64,000 nt of DNA. Source: Rhizomys pruinosus. Lineage: Eukaryota; Chordata; Mammalia; Rodentia; Spalacidae. The notes beneath the pieces were generated by a model. It was not told the origin of the DNA. It worked only from the letters and a program-made list of their open reading frames with translations, and made no database searches. Positions 21,486-32,959 of the stretch are shown here, in pieces. The stretch is taken from positions 6,220,233 to 6,284,232 of the forward strand of contig VZQC01000392.1 in assembly GCA_009823505.1 (NCBI GenBank), written 5' to 3'. The stretch's first letter is position 1, and every line of letters starts with the position of its first letter. Made by a program: the position numbers and the translations under genes.

Positions 21486-22130
21486 CTCGCTCCACTTCAC
21501 TGTTGCTCAAGCCTCATGTTGAGGCCAGATCTAATGCCATCCATCTTGCATCCCTTTTGGACTTTACCCTTAGTCTATGTCTCCTCCCTGATTCCCTCTC
21601 CAACCAGAGACTTGGGGCCACTGCTCAAATAAGCATCCCCACCTCCTGTTGCTGTTGTGACCTCCTGCCAGCACACTCATCTACGCATTTACCAAACCTG
21701 CTCCCTCCCTCACGTTAGGTGGCTCAAAGAGCCTGCTCTCAACACCCTGCACAAAAGGGCTCTTCCGTCTCCTTCTCTATCCATCAATTCATGCAGCTTT
21801 AATTGTCTCCATAAGTGTCTTTACCACCACTGGGCACATTGCATATCTGTTCGTGGTCTACCTATGGCAGGACTTTCTGTGTGTGTTCCATCCAGTTTGA
21901 GTACCACTAGACAGACATGGCAGCAGACACACTGAGTTGATGATTTGAACTTTCAGTGTTTTAAACTTTGATTAATTTAACATAAATTAATAGGCTTGAA
22001 ACCAATGTATGCAATTGTGGTACCACTCAGCAAGTCAGACTGAATTCCAGTCATCCAAGGTCATGTTTCAAAATGGTAATATGCTGGAGAGAACATGTAT
22101 GAGATGTGGAGCAGCCTAAGGGATTTTTCT
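21486..22130. other. Unassigned non-coding stretch
   Basis: No recognised repeat or exon. Confidence 0.45.
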
Positions 22131-22262
22131 AGTACTAAGCTGCATCATCTTCCTGAACCTCACCTTCATTATCTGTTAAATGGGACTGTTGACTTTATAA
22201 TATCTGAGATTCCTTACGAGGAATCTTACATAATAGATGTTCAATACACCATCACCAGTAAT
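22131..22262 (-). mobile_element. MIR fragment
   Basis: Antisense MIR: CCTGAACCTCACCTTCATTA, TCTGTTAAATGGGACTGTTG and ATAATAGATGTTCAATA. Confidence 0.7.
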
Positions 22263-22393
22263 ATTGAAAATCTGTGTGGAATCACATGGCTGTCTTCTGG
22301 ATGTTATAACTTGTTATCTGCTGGACATTGGTTATTATTTGGGATGAAGGGAGTGATGAATTTGTACTATACAATGATTTTTTTGTAGCTGAG

Positions 22394-22545
22394 CCATAAC
22401 TGCAATCCCAGCATCCAGAAGACTAAGGCAAGAGGATTACCATAAATTGAAGAAAAATGTGGGCTACATAGTCAGTTTCAGGCCAGCTTAGACTTCAGAA
22501 TGAGACCATCTCATAAAACCATAATCAATCAGTCAATCAATCAAA
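22394..22545 (+). mobile_element. Old B1-like SINE with CAAT-rich tail
   Basis: Diverged B1: ACTGCAATCCCAGCATCCAG, GGCAAGAGGATTACCATAAA and GGGCTACATAGTCAG, then a CAATCAAT-type tail at 22524-22553. Confidence 0.65.
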
Positions 22546-22614
22546 TCAATCAACCCTCTGCCTAAAAAAGATCTCATAACAGATGTCTCAAAATAACTTA
22601 TTTCCCTGATATAT

Positions 22615-22795
22615 TTTAAGATTAATTATGTGTGTGTATGTGTGTATGTGTGTGTGTCTAAGCACCATAAAGGCCATCAAATCCCCTGTAAGCACAGTTG
22701 CTGGTAGTCGTGAGCTACCTAACATGGAAGTCAGGAACCAAACTCAGATTCTCAGGAAGAACATCAAGTGTTCTTAACTACTGAGTCCTGTCTCC
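22615..22795 (-). mobile_element. B2 SINE, old
   Basis: Antisense B2 relic with TGTGTGTATG-rich 3' part, AGCACAGTTGCTGGTAGTCG and GTGTTCTTAACTACTGAGTC. Confidence 0.7.
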
Positions 22796-22906
22796 ATCTG
22801 TCTCCCATGTATTTTAATAAAAAATATCATAGTATCATAAGAGATCTTGAGTCTTTGCAAATTACTTCTTAAAGTCAGCTTTGCTCACATTTTAAGAAGG
22901 TGTTAA

Positions 22907-23132
22907 GGGGCTGGAGAGATGGCTTGGTGGTTAAGAGCACCAACTGCTCTTGCAGAGGACCAGGGTTCGATTCCCAGCACCCACATGGCGGCTAAGAACC
23001 GTCTTTAACTCCAGTACCAGAGGAATCCGATACCCTCTTCTGACCTCCACAGCATTGCACGACACAGGTGCACCTACTTACATGCAGCAGTACACTCATA
23101 CATATAAAATAAAATTTTTCAAAATTTTTAAA
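22907..23132 (+). mobile_element. B2 SINE, short form, with TSD
   Basis: Near-intact B2 with B box GGTTCGATTCC. Flanked by AAGGTGTTAA at 22897-22906 and 23133-23142. Confidence 0.95.
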
Positions 23133-23239
23133 AAGGTGTTAAAATGTCATTTGACTTGGTTATCTTCTCAAAGCAGAGCTGTTTCTAATATTTTGCTTTA
23201 ATTTATTAGATACACTTTTGGAAGAGTACAGCATCCATT

Positions 23240-23330
23240 CTTTCTCTTGGTTCAAAAAGTATTTATTGAAGTAGTAGTGCTGACCACTATGCTTGGTACT
23301 AGCAGTACACATTCATAAAATGGAAAATTA
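23240..23330 (-). mobile_element. Possible L2-type fragment
   Basis: AAAAAGTATTTATTGAAGTA, CTGACCACTATGCTTGGTAC resembles the common antisense LINE2-type motif ATATTTATTGAGTGCCTACT. Short and weak. Confidence 0.4.
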
Positions 23331-23454
23331 ATCAAGATAATACCTGATACACACCAAGCATGAAGTAAATCATAGTAGATGCTATTGTTGACAGTGCATG
23401 AACTTTATAATCATTTAGAAGAAAGAGAGAAGAACCAAACACAAGTATGATTGG

Positions 23455-23943
23455 AATCATCACCCATGAGAAGAACTATCACAAGTACAAAACGTGTAAA
23501 TACAACCTGTCACTCCAGGGAGTGGACACCAAAATGGTCCTGTGTCCAGCCATTTTATGGTAGGATTTCTGGTCCCCCTTTTAGAACTAATGAGATCCTG
23601 CTTCACGAATATTACTGGATGGCTCCCGAGTGGACTTTTATGAAAGGTATAGTGAAACCCCTTAAAAAGACAGCTTTTGTCCAAGCAGTTGGGAGTGATG
23701 CATTTTGGAAACAACAACAACAGAAAGGACTGCATCAAAGAACTGACTGAAACAGTGAACTTCTGCTCAAAACAGTCAACTTCCACATGGAGAATATGGA
23801 GAAAAACAGAGAAAGAGATGAAAAGCATGTTTGGCAGAATGCATGAGCTCTGGTGGGGTGGGGGGATAGGGTGGGGACATGGGTCTAGATTTGATAATCT
23901 TGTACAAAATATATATTTTTTAAAAAAGACAGAGTTAAAATAA
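23455..23943 (+). mobile_element. L1 3' UTR fragment, sense
   Basis: It shares a long match with the antisense L1 tail at 31906-32450: GGCAGAATGCATGAGCTCTG, the G-rich GGTGGGGGGATAGGG, GGTCTAGATTTGATAATCTT, then a TTAAAATAAAA end. Only (AAC)3 stands where the other copy has a 195-bp triplet block. The 3' G-rich tract is typical of rodent L1 3' UTRs. A 162-codon antisense frame here is fortuitous. No clear TSD. Confidence 0.85.
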
Positions 23944-26039
23944 AACATGTTAGGTGATCTGGGTTTCTTGCTTTTCTTTTCGTTGTTTGTTTTTACCTAC
24001 TGGTCAATAAAAGTGGGTTCTTAAATATCTATAGACATGGAAAAATAATTTTCCATCAAATGAAGTGATAGAGTGCCAGGGTCTGGCCCCTTTACATCAG
24101 TCAAGGAGGTTGCTCCTAAGAGGTGGTACTCTTTGAATGACAAGCAAGAACCAGGGCCAAGGACCTGAAGGTCTTAATTCCTGTCAGGAGACATTCACTG
24201 TGAATTCCCTTGATCCACACAGACTGAAGGGAAGGTAAAATGTGCCCAGAGGTGCTAGGAAAGCAAAAGCTGCAGGCGAAAGCCTGAACCAAGGGAGCAC
24301 GAATGGAAGAAGGATCTCCGTCTGGGCTGCCTCTTCTTTTTCCCGAGGAAGGATCTCCAGGCTGCCTCTTGTTTTCCATGAGGAAGGATCTCAGGGCTGC
24401 CTCTTCTTTTCCATCTTGCTCCTCCTCTCCCTTCCCCCTCTTCCCTACCAGCCTTTGCCCTCAGCCTCCCCAAGGACAATAGAGAAGCTGCCCTTGATGA
24501 GTAGGGGAGGATTCTCCTCTCCTCCCTCCCAGCACACAGTTGTCTAGCTTTGACTTTGCTCTATGGAGAATAAATCACAGCCGCTCCATTCCCGGGGACT
24601 GTCCCCAGGGAGCTGAGACCTCACCTCCTCCCCAAGAGGTTGCCTGCAACATGAGATTGTCAGGTATAAAGAGGGAAAACCCTTCAGAGGCCCACACCCT
24701 GTTTGGAGAGCAAGGAGGGTCAACGGGAATAATTACTAGCAGTTGAATGTGAGCAACTGCAGAGGGATTGGAAGGAAAAAGGTTTCAGGAAGGGAAGAAA
24801 GAAAAGAAGGAAAAGAAAAGCCTGTGCCCCCCGCGCCCCAGCCTCCATAGTCTATGCATAGAGAACTGCATGGTGGTCTGGGTCCTTGTAGAACATTTGT
24901 GTGCCGGACAATAGCACAGCCTGGCTTCAGATCATCAGCTGCTGGTTTCTGGTTAGCTCTCCCTTTATGTGAGCGCACAATGCGAGCCTTCAGTCACACT
25001 GACTCTTGAGAAATACATCTGGTTTTTTCTTTCAGACGCTCTGAAAAGGTCAGCCTGTTCGTTTCTTAGACGCGAGACACCACGTTTTTTTTCCTCCCTC
25101 TGAACTGGAAAGACAGACCTACACCTTTTCTTGCCTCCTGGTACATAATTAGACATGGTGCGGCTCTAGAAGCCAGCCAGCCCATCTCGTGGACTTTGCA
25201 GAGGCAGATAGCCCAGCTTCCCTGGCTACAGAACTCCTGGGCTGATCACAAAAGCTCCATACAGTCTTCCCTCTTCCCGGCCTGGGTACCCTGGGATCCT
25301 CTTGCTGGTTGTTTTGTTAATTATGACAAGGACTCCCCGTCTCCAGTCCACTCCCTCAACGCAGTGCATGACCAGTGATGCTGTCCCTGGCAGAAGGAGA
25401 GCTGGAGAATTTCTGCACACACAAAACAAAACCCACATTTTAATCATTTTCACTCCAGTGATGGTAAAGATTCTCCATGCGAATTGTAACATAATAATAA
25501 ATGTGCCCGTGAGGGAAGAATGATCAGCAGCTGGTGTCTGACAAATTATCTCATTCCAGACAGGCAAACGGTCCATGGTAGGGAGAGGCTGGAGCCTGAA
25601 GAGGCAATTTGGCACACGATTGGGGTTTCACCTCACAGATGAAGGAAGTCCAGTGGTCCCCTGTGTCCGGGTCTGTGCCCCTCAGAGCTTCCCTCTGGCT
25701 CTGCTGTCCGCTCATCACCTCCCAGAGCTCCTGACAGCCATAGAAAAGGGGATTAGTCTCTGAGCTTAGCCAGCTCATCTCTCGCCCCTCCTCTAAGACA
25801 CTCATATTCCAACCAGAAGAAGCAATTACGGTCCACCCCCTGCATGAGCTCTGCTCTTTCAGGCGTGGTACTCTTTCCCCTCATCCTGATACCTTTGTCT
25901 CCACAGCATACTCTGTGATCAAAACCCACCTAGATCCCATCTCTCCTTTTGCAGAAGGAAATTTAGTCATTCTTCCAGAAGCTTCTACAATATTTTCCTT
26001 TTTTAAATGATTATTATTTTATTTGTTTTCTGTGAGCTT
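23944..26039. other. Low-repeat stretch, no gene recognised
   Basis: About 2.1 kb. A roughly 45-bp near-repeat of GGAAGGATCTC.GGGCTGCCTCTTCTTTT-type sequence recurs three times at 24307-24415. The rest is unassigned; overlapping frames on both strands (for example 25226-25615) show no domain. Confidence 0.5.
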
Positions 26040-26185
26040 TTCGACAGCAGCTAGCATGTGTTTTTAATGAACCTTGAGTTTTAAGATACCAATCTAAGTG
26101 CTTTTCTTCTATGCATTTGCTTAATCCTCATGACCCAACCAGGGAGGAAGGAATTTTACAATGAGGAAACTGAAGACTGACTTAC
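26040..26185 (+). mobile_element. MIR fragment
   Basis: Contains TAAGTGCTTTTCTTCTATGC, TGCTTAATCCTCATGACCCA and TTTTACAATGAGGAAACTGA in MIR order. Confidence 0.75.
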
Positions 26186-27523
26186 TTTGAATCCTTGGCC
26201 CCAGCAGTATCCTTGGCACTGTGCAGTGGTTGGGCTGGAAAAGTCCTGCCTCACCTTTGTTCCTCAATTCAAGGAGCCCCACGGGCTCACTGACACTCTC
26301 TGTGCCCATTTCCATGCAACATGGAAGCCCAGGGACCTGCCTCGCTGGTCACTTGGTCTGAGGTTTCTAGGGAATGTGATTTGTCTCTGTGGTGCTATAC
26401 AGATCCTGTCTGTAAGTGTATGATTTTTAATGCCAGTTTCCTTCCAAAGTGGACACTTCCTAGAGGTGAGGGCACTGCCTGACTCGTTCACACCTATCTT
26501 CCCAGTTACGAGAACACTACTTGTCACCCTGTAGGAGCTTGCTCAATTTTTTGATGAGTATATAATGAACGAATTGAGCAATACCAAGCTATGAGGCCGC
26601 AGTCTATGTTTAACCTGGGTCATGACTGCAATCATCATCCTGTGAAATGTGGCTCTAGGAAAAGACGGCACCCACTGAGAGCTAGAAACATTTGAACAAT
26701 TATTCCTTGGGTTACTGACTTAGATGGATCAGCCCAAAGCTTTCTTCCATATAGTTTCCCCTCTTCGAAGTTGCCATTGTTATGAGAGGGAACATTAGAC
26801 TGGCCCTGCATCACCATGGGAGAGAACCTAGGTTACTTGCAGTTGTCTCGTAAGATAACTTTACAGAACCAAGTTCAAGAGACAGCTAGCTATTCAGCAC
26901 CTAGGATTTGCATTCCTACTATGTGTTGGATATCTAAAGACACTGATAAAATTGCAAGCCACATCTCTTCAATCTCTATGGAAGAACAAGTGACATTAGT
27001 CTACATTATAGAGGATGAAAAAGTCTCAGGATGACTCTGCAGCCTGCCCCAAGTCTTGCATCTTTTAAAGATCAGATCAGAAACTTGGCTGCTAACAATG
27101 CAAGTGGAAATTTAAATGCTGGGATTGGAATGTTGTATTAATTCTGTGAAACACTGTCAAATGAGAAATTTATAAATCTCAGCAATGTCAATGAGCATAA
27201 TTAAGAAATCGTATATTGACAACTATACCTTTAAAATAGAACAGAGAAGATATACCTAAAAGTAGAACAGAGAAGAGAAGCACTTGGTTTCACATATCTT
27301 CAGTGGTCAACACAAAACAGAGGGCTTCTGTTAGCCTGATGCAAGCAGTTTACAATGTATGTGCTTACATCAACTGAGAGTGCACAAGCTTATACCTTGA
27401 GCTTCCCTCCTTATGTACCAAAAAGGAAGAATGGAGGCATCTTGCCTGCAATATCTCTAAAGAGAATCCAGAAGAGTTGAGTCTCTTTTTGTTGTATCTC
27501 ACAGGTAAGAACTAAAATCTGGT
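26186..27523. other. Unassigned non-coding stretch
   Basis: About 1.3 kb. A possible MIR relic lies at 26895-27035 (TATTCAGCACCTAGGA..TACTATGTGTTGGA..ATTATAGAGGATGAAAAAG). No gene is recognised. Confidence 0.45.
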
Positions 27524-27722
27524 TTTGGATTGGGGACTATATCTCAGCTGGTAGAGTGTTTATATATATGAAGTCCTGGGTTTGATCTTCAGCATCCCAT
27601 AAATAGGGTTGGGGGCATATTTCTGTATTCTCAGCACTCAGGGGGTAGAAGCAAGAGGATCAGGAATCTAAGGTCATCCTCAACCTTCTACCTAGTAAGT
27701 TAAAGTCTAGCCTAAACTATGG

Positions 27723-27723
<1 letters not shown>
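27524..27723 (+). mobile_element. B4-like SINE (ID head plus B1-type body)
   Basis: An ID-like head (GGACTATATCTCAGCTGGTA, GTCCTGGGTTTGATCTTCAG) is followed by a diverged B1-type body (TTCTGTATTCTCAGCACTCA, AGAAGCAAGAGGATCAGGAA). That fusion defines B4. The CT repeat follows directly. Confidence 0.75.

Positions 27724-27763
<40 letters not shown>
27724..27763. repeat. (CT)n microsatellite
   Basis: About 20 CT units at the 3' end of the B4-like SINE. Confidence 0.98.
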
Positions 27764-27766
<3 letters not shown>

Positions 27767-28529
27767 GAAGAGGCACTTTAAAATCTGGGCTTTTTCATTT
27801 CATTTTGTAATAGTTTCTTTTTAGTTTGTGTTTTGTTAGACATATGAAAGGTTCACAGTCCTCTATTGTCTTCCAGGTTTAAAAATCTCTTGTTCTTGTA
27901 TTTCAAGAACCAAAAAAGGCTAAAGGCAAACAAAAAATAGTTTCTGGCATTAGATTTCTTGATTGACTCAAAGCAAATATTATCATACATTTGACACAGA
28001 ACCCGAGAGGACCTACCTTATCCACAGATATAAACTTTGATTAGCAGCTGGAGAACAAGGAAAGAAATCTCCAAGAATTCTCTAAATGGGAGGAATAAAG
28101 CTGAAGGCTTGATGTGTATATTTCTTCTGGGAGTTCTGGGTTTGCAAACGTTAGCAGCACCCTCCCCAACACACACGCACAGGATGCATTTTGAAGACTG
28201 GGTTTAAGTGATTAAGAATGTTAATAGAACATGTAGAATCACCTGTTAAGGTGGTTGAATCTACATCCTGCAGGAACTTGAATACTCTGTGGTCACTGGA
28301 AATTTGTCAGAGGCAGTTACAAATTGAGATGAAGAATTATCAGAATACCTGAGAAAGTCCTTAGAAGGGTGTTTCATAGACCCAACAAAATCCCTTACAG
28401 AATACTTTCTGTGCAGAATTAGTTGTGATTTATTATTGATTGCAACCAGTAGTAAGCAATACATACAACTAAGTCCATAACATCTGGCACATAGTCCTGC
28501 TTATTGCATCACTGAACTTGTAGAAGTCA
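27764..28529. other. Unassigned non-coding stretch
   Basis: A/T-rich with no recognised element. Confidence 0.5.
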
Positions 28530-28615
28530 AGTTACATGAGCTCAAAAGCCATGTGGGTAGCTGGTGGCTACCCACACTGGACAGTACGGCACATTCTGCT
28601 GAGAGCTTTATCATC
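28530..28615 (+). mobile_element. MER5A-like hAT relic
   Basis: AGCTCAAAAGCCATGTGGGT and AGCTGGTGGCTACCCACACT then GGACAGTACGGCACA resembles MER5A (CAATAGCCACATGTGGCTAG then GGACAGC). Non-autonomous DNA transposon fragment. Confidence 0.6.
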
Positions 28616-28950
28616 CAATTTACTTCCTGTGGTAATAGATTTTTTTCAGCTTGGTAACATTTTGATGGAGTCTATAACATTCTGACTCAAATCATTCCAA
28701 AAGCATCTCCTTGTCCTTCCAACCAAAGAGACACACTAAGACAATTCCTGTTAAGTTCCAGCACTTCATCTTGCCCAACTCTCTTGAACTATTAGTGTCT
28801 AGTCATTGTACTTGTAATTGTCACATGGAGCACAATAATGCCCACAGGATTTCTACTCTCTTGGGTTTGCTTTTAATATTTTATTGTTGTTGTAGCTGTT
28901 GTACATGGTAGGACAATGTCAAGATAAAAATGATCTTTTATTTCTTTTTT

Positions 28951-28954
<4 letters not shown>
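28616..28954. other. Unassigned non-coding stretch
   Basis: No recognised element before the AT repeat. Confidence 0.45.
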
Positions 28955-28983
<29 letters not shown>

Positions 28984-28984
28984 N
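28955..28984. repeat. (AT)n microsatellite ending at an N
   Basis: An AT run of about 29 bases stops at the single unknown base 28984. The next base begins a foldback copy of the B1 further on, so the run marks an assembly break. Confidence 0.95.
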
Positions 28985-29134
28985 TTTAAATCCTAGCACT
29001 TGGATCTCTGTGGCACGCGGATCTCTGTGAAGATTTGAGTACCAGCCCTGGTCTATATGAGTGAGTTCCAGGACACCAAGAGCTACAGGGAGACCCCTAA
29101 GTCTTTCAAAAAGAGACGAAAAAAAAAAAAAAAA
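28985..29134 (+). repeat. Inverted, noisy copy of adjacent B1
   Basis: It mirrors 29135-29260, including the unusual double GGATCTCTGTG motif that ordinary B1 lacks. It differs mainly by small insertions (AAGATTTGAG for AGTTCGAG, CAGCCCTGG for CAGCCTGG). It starts exactly after the N. It reads as a foldback sequencing or gap-fill product rather than a second SINE. Confidence 0.8.
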
Positions 29135-29284
29135 TTTTTGGTCTTTTTGAGACAGGGTCTCCCTGTAGCTCTGGCTGTCCTGGAACTCACTCTATAGACC
29201 AGGCTGGCCTCGAACTCACAGAGATCCGCGTGCCACAGAGATCCAAGTGCTAGGATTAAAGGCATGCGCCACCACGCCCGGCAT
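29135..29284 (-). mobile_element. B1 SINE
   Basis: Full antisense B1 from GAGACAGGGTCTCCCTGTAG to GCGCCACCACGCCCGGCA. It carries an extra internal repeat of the GATCCGCG / CACAGAGATCC area. Confidence 0.93.
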
Positions 29285-29505
29285 TTATTTATTTCTGTAT
29301 GTGTATCAATGTACTGACTGCATGCAAGTTTGCACACCCGTGTCGTGCAATGCCTCGGAGGTCAGAAGAGGGTGTCGGATTCCCCTGGAACTGGAGTTCT
29401 ACTGGAATTGGAGTTTCAGATGGTTCTCGGCCGCCATGTGGGTGCTGGGGATCGAACCCGGGTCCTCTGTAAGAGCGGTCGGCGCTCTTAACTGCTAGGC
29501 CATAT
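29285..29505 (-). mobile_element. B2 SINE, long form
   Basis: Antisense B2 with both GAACTGGAGTTCTACTGGAA and GGAGTTTCAGATGG (long form) and intact B box (GGATCGAACCC on the plus strand). Confidence 0.93.
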
Positions 29506-29700
29506 TTTATTTAATATATACTTGTTTTGCCGCATGTGTATAAGTGAGCCTGTGTGTGTAATACCTGCAAAGGCCAGAAGAGGATTTCCTATAATTGGAG
29601 TTAGAGACAGTTGTTAGTTGTCATGTGGGTACTGGGAACTGAACCTGTTCTCTACAAAAGCAGCCAGTACTCCTAACCACTGAACGATCTCTCTGGCCCA
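29506..29700 (-). mobile_element. B2 SINE, diverged
   Basis: Antisense B2: AGAAGAGGATTTCCTATAAT, TCATGTGGGTACTGGGAACT and CCACTGAACGATCTCTCTGG. Confidence 0.85.
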
Positions 29701-29729
29701 ATTTATATTTTTTTAAGACTTATTTTTCA

Positions 29730-29950
29730 GGGATGGACAGATGGTTCAGTGGTTAAGAGCGCTGGCTGCTCTTGCAGAGGACCTGGGTTTGGTTCCCAGC
29801 ACCTTCATAAAGGCTAACAACATCTATACATCCAGTTCCAGGGAACCAACACCCTCTTCTGTCCACAGGTACTGCATGACTCGGGTGCACTTAACACACC
29901 TTGCAGGCATAGCACTCATACACATAAGATAAAAATAAATAAATCGGCAA
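29730..29950 (+). mobile_element. B2 SINE
   Basis: Sense B2: GGACAGATGGTTCAGTGG, GGACCTGGGTTTGGTTCCCA and an ACACATAAGATAAAAATAAA tail. Confidence 0.9.
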
Positions 29951-30148
29951 AAGATTTATTTTCATTTTCAGTTATGTGTATATGTTGTGTGACTGCGTGT
30001 GCATATGTGCACATGTGTGTGTTGGATCCCCTGGAGCTGGAGTTACAAGTGCTTGTGAGCTGCCTGACATGGGTGCTGAGAACCAAACTCAGAACCTCTA
30101 CAAAAGAGGTACATGTTCTTGACCACTGAGCTATTTCTCCAGCCCCTC
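29951..30148 (-). mobile_element. B2 SINE, diverged
   Basis: Antisense B2 with a TGTGCATATGTGCACATGTG 3' part, GGAGCTGGAGTTACAAGTGC and CACTGAGCTATTTCTCCAGC. Fourth B2 of a cluster spanning less than 900 bp. Confidence 0.85.
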
Positions 30149-31739
30149 TTTAATTCACATGCCTATTTCCTTTTCCTATTTCTTTGTTTCTTGCATGTTG
30201 ATAATGCTTTCAAGGTCCTTCTTGTGTGGTTTATAGGATTCCATGCCCCCTCCTCCAAATGCAGAATGCCAATTGGTCACCTTTGAGGTCCATTTCATCC
30301 CCACTAGAGCCTGTCTCATGTCCACAAAAAGAGTGGACAAAAGACAAGAAAAAAAAAAAAAACCAAGCCTGGAGGATGTTGATTTGAACAATAATAAGTA
30401 GGAAGCAGGGGAAGAAATCCTGACAGAGGTAGAGTGAAAGAAAAGGAGAAAGAACAGAGAACAAAGGAATCTGTGGAGAGCTCAAAGCATGGCTGGTGAT
30501 TACAGGGAGAACAGCATTCTAAAGCTGGAGGGACAATCAACATATATGGATTGTAAAGGTTAAGTGAAATGTTTATTTTATTCCTTTCTCTTCTCCCGTC
30601 AGCTTGACTGAATACGATTAACAGGCACGCTGCACTTGCTGCATACTAAAATTAGATGTTAGTTCGACTTCTCACAGTATTAATGCACAGAGGCCTCTTA
30701 CACATAAATGCCTTTTCACAGGCTCAGTCACCTTATACATCCCTCTTCAAAGTTGAATGTTAGAAGCAAATGAGGAGCTTGGGTTCCGCTGGCCTGATGT
30801 GTAAGCACCTGGTGTATGGTTGGTTGAGTGGACAATATACCAATTAGAGCTCAGATGAAGGTCACATCCTGGCTCTGAAGGCTGCTAGTTTGGGAAAACA
30901 TACTGACTTCCCACAGCCATGGTTCCTCATGTTCTTAAAGTACAAGGATTTGGGAGAAGATAAGACAATATACAGGGAAGCACTCGAACTCTCTTATCTT
31001 GGCCATTGTATTTATTTATGCTGCCTGTTGTGTGCAAACACTTGTCAAATTGCTTTCCATTTACATATAGAGAAAAATGAGACTCAACCAACCTGGCTCA
31101 CCTAGTTTTTTCCTGGGGCCCAGTGGCATGAGCTGAAAGCTTAGACCATTTTCCTCCAGTCCCAACCTGTATCCCCAAACCATGTTGTGTCACTATTCAG
31201 CCACTGCAAGAATAGAACAGAGTGCTTTCTGAATCAAAACAAAACATCTGTCTTTGATAACTCCTTGAAAGGTTACTGTTGGAATGATTTTCTTCTAAGT
31301 TCTCTTTCTTCTCCATCATTTATGTATATGACTTTGTTTCTACTTATAAAAGCAACATATTTGGAATGTTTTGTCCTAAAAATGACTCAAACATGTATTT
31401 TTATTTTTTTCTTTATTAAACATACTTCCAGCAGAAATAATCTGGATTATTTTCACTTATTAAGTAGTTCCACAAGTAAATACTTTTAAATTAGTAGTAC
31501 CACAAATAAATATTTCTTTGATAAATGAATTTTTAGAAATAATTTGTTTTAATTTGTTGGTTATGGTTTCCATAAACAAAGGCAATGGTCAAGTCCATAT
31601 TTATACCCTCTGTGTTTAAAAACAGTTAATATCACTTAAACACCTATTCCTCACACTCCATGTGATGACATCCAATGATGATGGCAATGCAGAGCTTCAG
31701 AAGAGAAACAAACACCGATAAAACCTCTAGCTGTGAAGC
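30149..31739. other. Unassigned non-coding stretch
   Basis: About 1.6 kb. A possible MIR relic lies near 31010-31110 (TTTACATATAGAGAAAAATG, AGACTCAACC). The remainder is A/T-rich and unassigned. Confidence 0.45.
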
Positions 31740-31840
31740 ATTGGGCATACTACATACCCCTGAATCTGTTTTATCATCAGTAAAGTAGATGTCATCTGTG
31801 TCACGTATTTCTTGGGAGAAATAAAAGGAGCAATTTTCAT
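31740..31840 (-). mobile_element. Possible MIR fragment
   Basis: TCTGTTTTATCATCAGTAAA then GTAGATGTCATCTGTG resembles antisense MIR (TTTCCTCATCTGTAAAATG). Confidence 0.5.
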
Positions 31841-32148
31841 GTAACTGTTTAATGAAATCCAAAGTTTTATAAGGAATTTCTATGCTTTTTCATTGTCATC
31901 TTTTCTTTTTTTTTTGTTAGATATTGCTTTTATTTTTTATTGTTTTATATATATATACAAGTTATGTTAAAAAATCAAATCTAGACCTGTGTCCCCCCTC
32001 CCTACCCCCCACCACCAGAGCTCATGCATTCTGCCAAACATGTTTTTCATCTTTTTCTCAGTCTTTCTCAAAATTCTAGATGTAGAAGCTGACTGTTTTG
32101 AGCAGCAGAAGTTCACCCTTTCAGTCAGTTCTTTGACACAGTCTTTTC

Positions 32149-32343
32149 TGTTGTTGTTGTTGTTGTTGTTGTTGTATTTCTTCTTCTTCTTCTTCTTCTT
32201 CTTCTTCTTCTTCTTCTTCTGCTTCTTCTTCTCCTCCTCCTCCTCCTCCTCCTCCTCCTCCTCCTCCTCCTCCTCCTCCTCCTCCTCCTCCTCTTCTTCT
32301 TCTTCTTCTTCTTCTTCTTCTTCTTCTTCTTCTTCTTCTTCTT
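32149..32343. repeat. Compound triplet repeat in L1 3' UTR
   Basis: In order on the plus strand: (GTT)n at 32149-32176, (CTT)n to 32230, (CTC)n at 32231-32292 and (TTC)n to 32343. The related L1 tail at 23455-23943 has only (AAC)3 at the equivalent place. Homopolymeric Ser, Arg or Glu frames through it are artefacts. Confidence 0.97.
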
Positions 32344-32959
32344 TCCAATATGCATCATTCCCAACTACTTGGATAAAAGCTCAAGGAGCCCTGCACAAGA
32401 AATACTTAAACTAGGTAATTGGCGCTAGCATCCACAGATGAGGGATTCCATTCATCATTTGTTTTTCTGGGACTGTGTTACTTCACTTAACATAAAATCT
32501 TCTAGTTCCATCCATTTACTTGCAAAGTTCATGATGTCATCTTTCTTTACCACTGCATAGAACTCCATTGTGTATATGTACCACATTTTCTCTATCCACT
32601 CTTCAGTTGAGGGGCACTTGGGTTGGTTCCAGCTTTTTGCTATTGTGAACAGAGCTGCAATAAACATGGCTGTGTCTGTATCTCTGTGGTAAGATGAGTC
32701 TTGTGGGTACATGCCCAGGAGTGGTATGGCTGGGTCAGATGGTAAGCTCATTTGGAGTCTTCCAAGGGTTCTCCACACTGCTTTCCATAGTGGCTGTACA
32801 AGTTTATATTCTCACTAGCAGTGGATGAGTGTTCCCCTTTCCCCACAACCTCTCCAGCACTTGGTATCATTTGTTTTCTTGATCCTAGCCAGACTTATTG
32901 GAGTGAGATGAAATCTTTTTTCTTTTTTTTTTTAAAGTATATCTCAGAGTAAACCATTT

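Noticed and set aside
21287..21718. 143-codon plus-strand frame rich in Gly, Arg and Glu
   Set aside because: Most of it is read from the polypurine tract; such sequence has few stop codons by composition.
23460..23948. 162-codon minus-strand frame
   Set aside because: It is antisense to an L1 3' UTR; the same peptide pattern recurs from the second L1 tail at 31989.
31989..32414. 141-codon frame with long Ser and Phe runs, and antisense Arg/Lys/Glu-run frames
   Set aside because: They are translations of the triplet repeat and the L1 3' UTR, not proteins.
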